Shown: in pieces, positions 39,404 through 50,363 of the stretch
Layout: the number at the start of each line of letters is the position of its first letter
Position numbering within the stretch: position 1 is the stretch's first letter
Assembly (NCBI RefSeq): GCF_036711975.1
Contig: NC_091972.1
Span: 7,135,001-7,199,000, forward strand
DNA length: 64,000 nt
Source: Onthophagus taurus
Taxonomy: Eukaryota; Arthropoda; Insecta; Coleoptera; Scarabaeidae
Direction: 5' to 3'
Translations under genes and position numbers: made by a program
Notes under the pieces: generated by a model
Told to the model about the DNA's origin: nothing
What the model saw: the letters and a program-made list of their open reading frames with translations, nothing else
Databases searched by the model: none

Positions 39404-42400
39404 ATGGTTTCAAAAATGTTATTAAAAGGAATTAATCGGTAGGTTTATGTCTTTAACGAAATACTTCAATAATTGTTTCTTTTTAATTTTCAGGTGGAGT
39501 TTTATCATTTTATCATCATCTTTAATAATAATCACAAAAATTGTGCCAGTTGTAAGTGATTAGAAATGATTCATTTGCAATAAATTTCAAAATTTTTAAT
39601 TTTCTTAGTATTCCGAAGACACAACTGAAATTGAATATAGTAGTAGCACAAGTATATCAGTAAGTAATGGAAGAATTCAGCAAAATCAGCAAATTCAACA
39701 AGATTCAACTGAACCAGTTTTAGAACCTGTCGATATTTTAGAAAGCAATCATAGTCGAGAGGCTTTATCTCATGATGCGAGCGAACACGATTCGGTAAGT
39801 TAATATTTAATCAATCAATTTTTATCGTTAATAAAAATATCAAGAACATATTCTATTCGAACTTTAAAATGACAAAAGCAAAAAATATGAGCCTCTTTAG
39901 CTCAGTGGCAGAGCACTGGTCTTGTAAACCAGGGGTCGTGAGTTCAATCCTCACAGGAGGCAAATATTTTTTTCTATCAAAATTGTATGTTTTTATTTAA
40001 ATTGGTAATAAAATTAAGTAAATGATATGTTTTTAATTTTATATCACATTTTTTATTCTGTTAATGTATTTTGTGTTAAATAACATCCAACTAATCAATT
40101 GTATAAATTAACAGGTATTTATTTTATCTTAATCCTAAAAATATTTACAATTATAGTTTTATGTTTAAGTATGATGCAAACCTTATTACACTAAACTTTA
40201 CGTAGTTGCTTGCGTTTGAAGAAAAATATGTTTTTCCCATGTCGAGGCATCCCTCGAGGTGCATACCAAGTTTTTTGACATTTAAATAATAATAATACTG
40301 CCTGTGATAGCGTTTATTGATGGTCATAGAAGGACAAGTTTCAAAGCAATGTAAAGATGGCATGTTTGGCTTTAACTTCATGGACTCTGTCCATCACGTT
40401 TTCATCCACTCAGTACTGCGTCATCAGCATACAGATGTATTTTTCGTTTTTGGCGTTCGTTGTTACAATCTGATAGGTGTCTGATAGGTCAGATGCAATA
40501 AATCAGTACTTCCCAAACTTATTTAAAGTGCTACCTCTTTTTGTTAAAACATTTGTTACTGGGCCGAAAACGTTACCTTGAGGAATATTAACTACCTTGT
40601 TTCACAAGAAAGTGCCTCTACCTTGAAGAACCTAGGTAACCTAGTGATCTCTTCTGGCTTTTTTCCTGATTAATGAATCATAATAATTTGTGTTATGTAG
40701 AATCTTTTTTCACCCACTTTGAATAACTCAGACGGATTATGACAAGTCGAAGCAAGTTTCTGCTTTACATTTGTTTACATCATTTCCATTAATAATACAG
40801 AAGTCAATAACTTGAGAGTTATTTGTACACCAAGGTTGTGGTGCATTTTCTTTGACGACCTAGACAGATTGTAGCGACCTTCCGGCCGAAGTGCTATAAT
40901 TGCAACCTTCTCCATTCATTATATCGTGTAGATAACTCAATATTAGATATTCAAACAGCTTTACAAAGGGTTATCTAAAAAGATCCATAATTGTATAGCG
41001 TCGTACAAGAAAAGTAATGGGGTGTTACCAAGACGGCATATACAAAATTGTGAGTATTTGAATTTGACATCATTAAACACTGTATTTTTCCTTCAATCAA
41101 GTTGTCCTTCTGCAGTTTTCACTGGCTCAATAGAAAAGAAATAATTGATTAAAAGATGATGGTTTGGAAAGAGAAAGAAATATGGCTGTAATATTTGTAT
41201 GGCAGTTCGTAAAGTTATTATCGATTAAAATTAATTATGCACAAACACCGATATCATTAAATATGGCAAAAAAATGGAGTGTGCCATAAAGTAGCAAAAA
41301 GTGCTTAAACAAACAGGCTTATAAATAATTTCATTTATACCTTTTGTATTACTGCCTAAATTAAGTGTTCTTCTAAAAAGTGTACCGTAAGAGTACATAA
41401 GTCACTATTACTAAATTTTATATTTTTGTTTAACGATTTTTTATCCTTAAACTGTTATCGTATTTTATGATATTAAATAAATTCCCCTGAATGGAATTAT
41501 TCCGCCTAACGTTTGTCTTAGCAACTTAAAAATACTCGGTCTGATTCTTCAAGGCCACTTTTATCATGCATATCTATTCGAAAGTTATGCCTGTAAAAAT
41601 AGAAAGAAAAGAAAAAGGAGAGGAATATAATTCAACAATTTTTATTTAAGAGAAGATCTTGGAGCTGAAATTTTTCAAAATTTAATTCACTGATTTACGA
41701 CGTTTATCCTACCTCTACTTGTTCTTCCTTAAAGTATCCTCTTAAAGTATTTAGGCATAATCGCCAGTTTTTCATTACATTTTTCCACATATTAGTTATC
41801 GTTCCACCTTTCTCTAGATCTCCCGATGCTCCTTCATCCTAATGATCATTTGTCTCTCATTAATTCGTTTCACTATCATATGATCGATGAGCTAATCCCA
41901 TTTTTTCTCTCTGTTTAATACCCAGTCATTAATTATCTTTCCTGTATATTTGGCTGATCTTCTCACTTCCTCCTCTATCCATCAGAGCTTTTTCATCTAT
42001 TTAGACACTATTTTCATTTTCTGCAGTCTCTAGCGTTCTTTTTGCTTTGGATGTCTCGGGCCGGAATTCTGCTGCATAAGTTAAGTTTCTTAACTTCCAG
42101 ATATTTCGATGCCCAGGTATTTAAAGTTCATTTCCTGGTGTATGATTTTATCATCGACCATAAACTTGCATCTTTTTGTTGTTGCTTTTATCAGATTCAA
42201 CTTTTTGCTGTTTTATTAATTACTGGTAACCTTTAGTCATCATACGCGTTCTCCGCCACCAGCATAAAACTTTTGGAGCATTATCTTACATTTAAAATAT
42301 TCGAAGGAAGATATAAATTAAAAACATGACAGGTACATTGTACTGCATGTAGGTTACAAAAACCACTCCAGTAATAAATGGATTATACCAATACGATAAA

Positions 42401-45400
42401 CTTGACTCTGCTATTTTCCAGTAATCTAGCACATGTCTGAGTCTAATTGCTGCGTTGCATAAATACGTTAGTATCGCGATGCCATTTTGAGGAAGTTGTT
42501 TGAATACTTCGCCTGTGATAAGATCATAATCAGGAGCCTTATTCATAAGTTGGTGTGAATTTCGTGGTGGTACTAAATCGATACTCATCGTTTGTTTGTT
42601 TGGTGTTTAGCAAATGCTTCAAGTCTTTGCATATCTCCTCTGACTCACGCTCAACCAAGATCTTAAATGGGCGATTTATGAGATTGCTCTTTTTATTTTA
42701 CATGTCGCTTTCCATAATGAGTAGTCAGTCCTGCAAATGTTGATGAAAGCTCATCTTATGGAAGAGATCACGCCACTTTTGCTCATACAAAATACAAAAA
42801 GATATCAGAACTGTCTTAATTTCCTTTTTATATAATTCGCTTTAATAGATTTAATATCAATTGCAAAAAAAGAAATTGCCTCTTGTGAGGATTGAACTCA
42901 CGACCCCTGGTTTACAAGACCAGTGCTCTGCCACTGAGCTAAACAGGCTTACGATTTCATGCTCAAAAATAAATTAATTTAAAGAAAAATATAAATAAAT
43001 AAAAAAAATTAACATTTAAAATATTTTTTTCTCATTTATTTATGATTTTTAACAGGTTATTTTTATCGGGGATACCGGAGGATATTTGCCTGCTTTAAGA
43101 TCAAGACCACCACCTCAAGTAGATGATGATTTAGATTGGAGACTTCCGGTAGATACGTGGGATAGAGAATATAGACGGTTTCGATTTAATACAACTAAAG
43201 TACAACGTAAGTCTAATTATTTTTATTGTTGAAATCGAGTTGCCTTGATTAGTGAAAAAACAAAAATACTTGAAATTCCTATTTCACCTTGCCACAGTTC
43301 GTGGCGTTTAAAAAATACAGAAAAGAAGGCCATAGGTTGGCGCAAGTCCATCCGTTCGTCCGTCCATCCGGTCTTTTGATGTTGCACAACGTCGCAACCT
43401 TCCGGTCACCTGCGAAATCGTTACCAAGATGTGATGAGATGGCCCACTTATTAAAAGCGAAAAATAGTATTGTTCTGTTCACCGATGGACGTTTATTGCG
43501 TCTGGTTTAATGATGAGCATTGTTGTTGTTTTTTTTTTGGAAATCTTCAAAACGGAAAATCGAAATCTTAATGATTTCTAATCGCGATATTGCATTAAAG
43601 ATTTCTTTTTATTTTACCATTGTAGACATAGAAGCTGAATGTCAGGACGATTATATGAAGATACGAATCGGGTTTAATGGCTCTTTTACTGGCCTTGTTT
43701 ATTCGGCTGGTAACACTGTTTGTTAATATTTAAAACAAAATTTATTAGCTAATTTTTTTTAAGGTTACGCATATGATCCTGATTGTATGTATATAAATGG
43801 CACCGGAAGAGACTATTACGAATTTTACATCCAATTAAATCGATGTGGAACTTTAGGGAAAAACTCTCATCAGGAAGATAGTCGGAAAAATCCTACGGTA
43901 AGATTAGTTTTAACTAGTGTGCTATGGTAGAATATAAGCCCGGGTAGCTCAGTCGGTAGAGCATTGGACTTTTAATCCAAGGGTCCAGGGTTCAAGTCCC
44001 TGCTCGGGCGAAATTTTTATTTTTTTTAAATTAATTTCTTTTTTATTATTATTTCTTTTTGTTTATTTATGTCGGTCGGGTGATTTTTGCCTACTTATAG
44101 ATTAGTTTTTAGGGCATAATTCAGTATATTGCAGCTTTAACATTGTAACAGTTTTTAATGAATATTTTGAATGATTTATTAAATAACTACTAAAATCTTC
44201 TGAACACTTGCCGATTATTTTTTTAGCGTGTTTATAGTCCTTGATTGACATCTCGAACCCTAATTCTGGCAATTTCCAAAATTTTCAAAATGTCCATAGA
44301 GAAGCTGCTGAATATTTTTCTGATTCTTTCAAAAAATAGGCAAGAAGAACATCTTCTGAACACTTACCGGTGGTTTTTTAGCGTGTTATAGCCCTCGACT
44401 AACGTCTCGGAATGTCTTCTAGGAATTTCCGAAAGCAGAACATCTTCGGAACACTTGCCTATGATTTTCTTATTGTTAGTTTGAGGCCAGTCCATAAAAC
44501 TTCTGTATTCTTTTCCATACTTGTCGTTCGATTTGGATAGAAGGTTCTTAGATACTTCTTCGTCGTCGTCAACAAAAAATACCTCTGTTATTTCCATTTT
44601 CCTAGAGTTTTTCCCTAAAAAAACTGAACACGCACTAAATTAACAATAAACAACACCCTTGTTTATGCCGTTAAATTGAATCTACCTTAATTACGCCACG
44701 GGTCACAAACGCCTTCATTACGCCCTTAATACATATACAGGGTGATTCATAAGTAATGGGCCAAATTGTAAATGTACGTTCAGGAGGCCAAAATAATAAT
44801 ATTTTCATTAACAATAATGGGTCTTAGTCTGCTCCTTACTGAGATACAGGATGTTAAAGCGAAAAAAATAAAATAGATTTTTGTTAATAGATCAGCTACT
44901 TTTCTACATAATGACTCATAGTTGACTTATAGTTTTTGTAAGGGTAAACAATAATGTGTGAGAGGATTTGAGTTAACTCGTAGATGTCGCCACATGCGCC
45001 ATATGAATTATGAAACGTCAATGAGCTTTTACGTTTAATGAATAGTTTAAAACATTTTATTAAGTCTGTTCTAATGTTGTATTTCGTTTTATTAACTGGC
45101 GTACAATAAATTGTTTTATTACGAAATTTTTTTATGGTTTCAGTTTAATATTGTTATCAATTATCAATTACGGTTAGGTAAATGTCAACATTCCATGCCA
45201 TGCTTGTGTCTTAACAGATTAATGCTACGTCGACCACCGTGAAATGTAGTGTAGTGAATTAGTAAAATTCAAATATCTCGAAAATCGTTAATATTTTCAA
45301 GATCAAAGAAGTATAGCTTTTTTCTACAGAAATGATGGGGCTATCCAAATTAAACAAGTATGTTGTAAAATAATGAGCGATAAAAAATTTTTAGCTGATT

Positions 45401-47322
45401 TCATCTAATTCATATGGCGCATGTGGCGACATCTACGAGTTAACTCAAATCCTCTCACACATTATTGTTTACCCTTACAAAAACTATAAGTCAACTATGA
45501 GTCATTATGTAGAAAGTAGCTGATCTATTAACAAAAATCTATTTTATTTTTTTCGCTTTAACATCATTAACATTATTGTTAATGAAAATATTATTATTTT
45601 GGCCTCCTGAACGTACATTTACAATTTGGCCCATTACTTATGAATCACCCTCCTGTATAACTATTATGTTTAAATTTTATTTCTATTTATTAATATAAAA
45701 ATTTCTTAGAAGAATTTTATGTGGAATACCATCACCGTTCAATACAACCCATTAATTGAAGAGGAATTCGATGAACATTTTAAAGTTACTTGTGAATATG
45801 GATACGATTTTTGGAAAACTGTAACTTTTCCGTTCTTAGATGTTGAGTATGTTATTTTTTATATATTTAGTTTTTGTGTTCAAAATATGCTTCTTTTTAA
45901 AGAGAATAAAAAGTAATGTCGTTATAGAATGAAATAATTCAAAATTTATTTTTTGCATACTATTTTTTGTCGGTTCAAAGTTTTAAAACAAATTGTTTTT
46001 TTAGGGTGGCTACTGGAAATCCAGTTGTTTTTACATTAACCCCACCTGAATGTTACATGGAAATCCGCTATGGATATGGAACAACTGGAAACCGAGTTAC
46101 TGGTCCAGTTCGTGTAGGAGATCCTCTAACGTTAATTATTTATATGAGGAGTAAATATGGTAAATATGCTTTTAATTAAAACTTTTTTTCTAAAACAAAG
46201 ACTGAAATATCATTTTTGCTCCTAAAACATAAACATACTGGGATAGGGAAATAGAAATCTATAATGGACGAAATGTTAACTCATCATATAGACCTTAATT
46301 AAGCCAGTGAAGTGGCTTGAACTGTTGATTTCAAACCACAAATTCTCTTCACGCTGTTTTAGACACTAAACTTTTTGGTAAAACTTACGTTAATCCCATG
46401 ACCAATAATCACCAGAATGAAATCAACATATAAAAAAGAATTATTTGAGTTCCAATGAATCAAACCAACACACTAGATAATAGTACAAAAATTAATCTTT
46501 TAAATATTTATAATAAAATCTTTTTACAGATGGTTTTGATATTGTTGTAAATGATTGTTTTGCTCATAACGGAGCAACAAAGAAAATCCAATTAATTGAC
46601 GAATATGGGTAAATTATCTTTCCCTAATTTAAATAATGTATCATAAAAATATTCCATTCAATTTAGATGCCCAGTCGATGATAAATTAATATCAAGATTT
46701 CGCGGTTCTTGGTCAGAAACTGGAGTTTTTGAAACCCAAGTTTTCGCTTACATGAAAACGTTCAGATTTACCGGTTCTCCGGCTCTTTATATCGAATGCG
46801 ATGTTAGAATGTGCCACGGGAGATGTCCGGTATGGTTTAAAATCAAAAATTTTTATAAAAACGAATTTATTTAATTTTGTATTATTTTTAGACTCAACCT
46901 TGTCATTGGAGAAACTTAAAAGGTGTTAAAAAACGTTCTATTGAACCACCAAAAAATTCCTCGACAAACAACACTCTTTCTGAAAATATTAATCTTTTCC
47001 AATCACTACGAGTTTTACAAGAAGGTGAAGTTGAAGAAGATTCTACAACACCACAACCAACAGGTAAATTAAAAACATTTTTTTTTAATAATAAATTTAT
47101 TAATTTCTAATTTTAGTTGCTGCACCATTAGAAACTTATAACACAGTTTGCATGAAAACTGGTTGGTTTTCAGCGCTTTTAGCATTAGGAGGTGGTGCGA
47201 TGTGCCTTTTAGGTGGAGCATTATTGGCTACTTGTACGAAAATGAGGAGGATAAGTATCGATAAAGTTTTAAGCACTAACCAATTTGAAAGTTATATGAC
47301 CCATAAGGGAAGAATTAATTAA
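39404..47322 (+). CDS. ZP-domain type I membrane protein, apical matrix type
   Basis: Twelve exons: 39404-39438, 39494-39551, 39609-39794, 43056-43206, 43626-43709, 43764-43897, 45710-45846, 46005-46159, 46530-46608, 46667-46829, 46892-47063, 47117-47322. They total 1560 nt, or 519 aa. Signal peptide in exons 1-2 (FIILSSSLIIITKIVPV), then an acidic Ser-rich region. The ZP module spans Cys149 (ECQDDYMKIRIGFNGSFTG) to about 400, including YDPDCMYINGTGRDYYEF, LNRCGTLG, PPECYMEI and CHGRCPTQPC. A KKRS furin-type site lies at about 407-410, and a TM helix at about 467-490 (GWFSALLALGGGAMCLLGGAL) precedes a short basic tail. Cuticle-facing insect ZP proteins shape the apical extracellular matrix; this one is of the well-conserved papillote/trynity/nyobe kind, but the orthologue is not fixed. 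Introns 3 and 6 carry tRNAs and transposons. Confidence 0.95.
39891..39962 (+). tRNA. tRNA-Thr (anticodon TGT)
   Basis: A 72-nt cloverleaf: acceptor GCCTCTT/AGGAGGC, A box TAGCTCAGTGGCAGAGCA, anticodon loop CTTGTAA, B box AGTTCAATCC, and T-run after the gene. In intron 3 of the second ZP gene, same strand. Confidence 0.97.
40150..40640 (-). mobile_element. Jockey-like LINE fragment, reverse-transcriptase palm
   Basis: Minus-strand pieces in order: NIPQGNVFGP (the PQGSVLGP motif, about 40600), LYADDAVL (catalytic box, about 40425), then the downstream TCPSMTINKRY ... KLGMHLEGCLDMGKTYF and KRKQL (40340-40200), matching Jockey-clade ORF2 (YLGxHLDxxLTWKxHI..KRKQL). Several frame changes: a dead copy. 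Confidence 0.8.
41790..42240 (-). mobile_element. LINE fragment, C-terminal half of ORF2
   Basis: The minus strand reads KFMVDDKIIHQEMNFKYLGIEISGS (42175-42100), followed by worn copies of the ETRPxTSKxKRxLETAExK, WVLNRKxEWxxHI and TGRPRKRW-like C-terminal patches of a common insect LINE. It has the same style as the fragment at 21385-21700. An internal deletion and stops show that it is dead. It probably interrupts, or lies beside, the Jockey-like pieces. Confidence 0.65.
42300..42780 (-). mobile_element. Jockey-like LINE fragment, reverse-transcriptase N-terminal part
   Basis: The minus strand gives a NRPFKILVERE...RLEAFAKH linker, then NKAPDYDLITGEVFKQLP and GIAILTYLCNAAIRLRH, then YWKIAESS. 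This is the KAPGxDxITxxxLKxLPxxG...DxWKxA block of Jockey-type reverse transcriptases. Together with 40150-40640 it may be remains of one copy split by the other LINE. Confidence 0.8.
42877..42948 (-). tRNA. tRNA-Thr (anticodon TGT), inverted second copy
   Basis: A 72-nt cloverleaf on the minus strand, almost identical to the gene at 39891-39962. Differences lie in the acceptor and start (GCCTGTT against AAGAGGC, so acceptor pair 5 is a G/A mismatch). The anticodon, A box and B box are intact. In the same intron of the second ZP gene, opposite orientation. It may be functional or weakened. Confidence 0.9.
43938..44010 (+). tRNA. tRNA-Lys (anticodon TTT)
   Basis: A 73-nt cloverleaf: acceptor GCCCGGG/CTCGGGC, A box TAGCTCAGTCGGTAGAGCA, anticodon loop ACTTTTAAT with TTT, B box GGTTCAAGTCC, then a T-run. 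In intron 6 of the second ZP gene, 40 bp after the donor, same strand. Confidence 0.97.
44190..44640 (-). repeat. Imperfect tandem repeat with a short minus-strand frame
   Basis: The word ATCTTCTGAACACTT(G/A)CC starts units at about 44192, 44351 and 44439 and is followed by a similar TTTTTTAGCGTGTTATAG block in the first two. On the minus strand 44364-44597 is open and starts MEITEVFFVDDDEEVSKNLL, with no domain that I recognise. The repeat pattern suggests a mobile-element remnant inside ZP intron 6. Confidence 0.5.
44738..45655. mobile_element. 918-bp long-TIR element (CAGGGTGATTCATAAG ends), TA duplication
   Basis: Left arm 44738-45010 and right arm about 45395-45655 are inverted and nearly identical over about 260 bp, apart from a small deletion near the middle of one arm and a CTC insertion at the right tip. 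TA flanks both ends. The centre of about 380 bp has no transposase. The terminus is almost the same as that of the 8904-9465 MITE. Close arm identity suggests a young insertion or gene-conversion between arms. It sits in intron 6 of the second ZP gene. Confidence 0.9.
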
Positions 47323-48161
47323 AAGTGAAGATTTAAAGATAAAAATGACTTTTTGAGTGCAATTATTTATTAGTTATTAGTAAAAAATTAAGACATATTT
47401 CAGTGATATATTTAAAAAGTAACATTTAATTTAATCTTATTTATTTAGTATTCTAGTTTTTAAGGATTTTTTATAATTAATTAAGCAAAACTAATTAAGT
47501 ACCACTACGTATGTGGAGGATTAGAAATGTACTCAAATTAATCTTCTCCTTCCATACGTAAAATAAGTATTTAATCACACTGTGTAGTGTTTTTAAATAC
47601 TTTCTCCAACATTAATTTAATACATGTACATATTAATTTTTAGTTTTTATCAAATATATCGTATTTTTTACTTCGAAAATCGACTTTTAATGTCACATTA
47701 CAATCAAATTTTCCAACCTAAACAGGGATTATTAGTAATCCCAAAGATACCGATATCAATTGCGGGTTACTCACAAACCTGATAGAAAGTGAATTAAACA
47801 CAACATGTTAAAAAAAGTTGTAAAATCTTGTAGTGTTTTTACTATTTTCATATTTTTTTTAATCGCACTAATTCTTTGCTTATTATCTTTAACACATTCC
47901 GCCGCTGTAATCAAAATCTTTTATAAACAACTAATTCAAAAACAAAATAAAAGGTAAGTTTTAATTCTAATTAAATTAGATTTTAATTTAGTTTAAATAA
48001 ATAGAATTTTTTTATTTTTAATTTAACAGCGACATCTCTTAAATTTTATTCGAACTAACCAACTGTCATTTTGACATTAATCCGCATTAATCACAAAGTT
48101 ATTTGTCATCAACATATTTTACAATTACATTTCTAATTTTTAAAACACAAGTTTACACGCA
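47323..48161 (+). other. ZP gene 3' UTR and VPS28 upstream region
   Basis: AT-rich. The first few hundred bases are likely 3' UTR. A short frame starting MLKKVVKSCSVF (about 47803) ends quickly in a T-rich stretch and is not supported. The VPS28 promoter lies near 48060-48160 with no TATA box. Confidence 0.4.
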
Positions 48162-48922
48162 ATGTCTATAAATCAAGGTTAGTTCAACTTTATAATCGAA
48201 GGTTAATACGAAGAAGATTTCATTATTGTGTTTTTGTAGATAATCGACCTGAACTCTATGAAGAAGTTAAGTTGTATCAAAACGCTCGTGAACGAGAAAA
48301 ATTCGATAACTTAGCCGATTTGTACGCCGTTATTAATACGCTTCAACAATTAGAAAAAGCTTACATTAGAGATTGTGTTACACCAAAAGAATATACAGGA
48401 GCTTGCAGTAAATTACTGGTGCAATATAAAGCAGCCTTCAGACAGGTTAAAGGCGATGAATTTCCTAATGTAGACGCGTTTGTGCGCAAATACAGAGTAA
48501 GTATTAAACTATAAATAAAAAGCAAAATATATTTATTTTTATTATTGTAGTTGGATTGTCCGGCTGCTTTGGAACGAATTAAAGAAGATCGTCCAATAAC
48601 AATAAAAGATGATAAAGGAAACACCAGTAAATGTATAGCAGATATAGTTTCATTATTTATAACATTAATGGATAAATTAAAATTGGAAATGCGTGCTATG
48701 GACGATCTTCACCCAGAATTGAGAGATTTAGTGGATACAATGAATAGATTGAGTATCCTCCCTGCAGAATTTGAGGGAAAACAAAAAGTTGCAGAGTGGT
48801 TAAACACTTTAAATAATATGTCTGCTTCTGATGAATTATCAGAAAGTCAAGTTAGACAGCTTTTATTCGATTTAGAATCTTCTTACAGTGCTTTTAATAA
48901 AGTATTGCATAATTCATCATAA
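48162..48922 (+). CDS. Vps28: VPS28, ESCRT-I subunit
   Basis: Three exons, 48162-48177, 48240-48496 and 48551-48922, encode 214 residues (human VPS28 is 221). ESCRT-I sorts ubiquitinated membrane cargo into multivesicular bodies. The N-terminal core ([20 protein letters not shown], then [20 protein letters not shown] and [16 protein letters not shown]) assembles with TSG101 and VPS37. The C-terminal four-helix domain (from about 120, [20 protein letters not shown] to [17 protein letters not shown]) binds ESCRT-II or later factors. It is complete, with no oddities; introns are 62 and 54 bp. Confidence 0.98.
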
Positions 48923-49189
48923 AAAACTAACAACTGTCTTGTTTGTGCTTTTTTTATTTTGATGTAAATTTAAGACTAAAAAAATTATTGCTGTAGATTT
49001 GAAGTTATTATAAAAATTAAGTTAAGTTATAAATTTAATGAAAATTTGTTATTATTTTGTAATCTATTATATCTATAAAATAAAGACTTAAACTTAATTA
49101 CAAGTATTAGACAACCTTCTGCTCTGACATGTCCTACCAATGCAGGCTGTAGAAGACACTATAAGCACTGATATTGTGCTATCAGTACT
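48923..49189 (+). other. VPS28 3' UTR and flank
   Basis: AT-rich, with ATAAAATAAAGAC at about 49075 as a likely polyadenylation signal. Confidence 0.5.
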
Positions 49190-49640
49190 GTCAGATTTGA
49201 TGGGATCACTACCAATGATTACCAAATTGTATTGCCTATGATATTGAATGATATATTACTGCCTATATACTGGTCAGATATAGGCAGAATACACTCAAAC
49301 TCCACAAAAACTATGTTTTTACGGGTATTTTTGAAGATTGCATCATTGGACCAATCTTTATAGACGGTAATTTGACAGGAGGCTTCTTCAAATATTTGAA
49401 GACTTGGTGTACCCTTAATTGACATTGTTGAGAACGATGAAAGATACTCGGAACATATATTTTTCCAGCAAGATGGCGCTCTACCGCATTATGCCGTTGC
49501 AATTAGGGAGTTCTTACATAGAAACTTTCCCAGTCAATGGATAGGTCGAAGAGGTGCTGTAAATGTGGCCAGCCAGATCTCCAGACCTCTCACCTTTAAT
49601 TTTTTTTTATAGAGGAAGAGTTATCCCAGCGCATTATTGA
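49190..49640 (+). mobile_element. DDE transposase fragment (Tc1/mariner-like, DDE_3 type)
   Basis: The plus strand reads FFQQDGALPHYAVAIREFLH then NFPSQWIGRRGA and SRPLTFNFF. This is the second catalytic Asp region (QQDGAPPH) and the WIGRRGPIEWPARSPDLxPLDFFLW motif of insect transposases of the IS630-Tc1-mariner group. Stops and shifts show decay. The 5' part and the TIRs are not visible. Confidence 0.8.
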
Positions 49641-49952
49641 TAAATGCAGGATAATAAATAACTCCTGAAATGCTGGAAAATGTTAAGCAAAAATTTGAAC
49701 AAAATTTATACACTTAAACTTGTATGGATATTAGTGGTGCTAACTTTGAATAAGTAAGCCTTTTCTTAAGGTTTAAGAATTTGTTTTCTTAATGAATAAA
49801 ATGTTTATTTTTAATTTTTCTTATTAGAAATATACATATTATGTTTAGTGAAAATTGAGAGGTGGGATATTTCGAAAATAAATCGTTCTAACAAATTTTT
49901 TTTGTGTTGTATCAATAAAAACAAGACCTATACTATAAAATGATGTATCACT

Positions 49953-50000
49953 GGGGTGTGTCATCCCCCTAAGCGGGGATGACACCCCCGCTTAGGAGGG
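49953..50000. repeat. GC-rich double palindrome
   Basis: An 11-bp perfect stem, GTGTCATCCCC against GGGGATGACAC (49958-49968 / 49975-49985, allowing the TG repeat), closes a 6-nt loop. The overlapping CCCCCTAAGCGGGG can instead pair with CCCCGCTTAGGAGGG at 49986-50000. Two mutually exclusive hairpins result in an otherwise AT-rich region. Probably part of a repeat end. Confidence 0.6.
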
Positions 50001-50363
50001 TAAAGTTTGGGGTATAACCTCTGTACAATTAATGTAAAGTAATTATGCAACCTCGACTTTTTACTCATGTTGTTTATTAATTTTACTGATGACAAGAGTA
50101 GCAGAAAACTAGAAATTGATAAACAAAATCACCAAATATGGAAGGAAAAAATGTTAAGGGAACAATTCAAAGGAAAACACTCAGGATTAGCTGTGCGTCT
50201 CTTAAGATGGCTAAACTGTATAATAAGAAATATTCAGCAAAAACGAAAAATTTTCTTTCATTCTGCCTCACTACCAATATCAATGCCCAAAAGATGTGAT
50301 AAGGAATATAAACAAACAAATAATAAATACATATAGAACTTAAAAATTTATTTCCAAAAAAAC
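50001..50363. other. Unassigned DNA and RpL12 3' flank
   Basis: AT-rich. A frame at 50067-50336 shows no recognisable protein. Confidence 0.3.

Noticed and set aside
48361-48624. Minus-strand frame across VPS28 exons
   Set aside because: Antisense shadow of a well-supported VPS28 coding sequence and crosses an intron.
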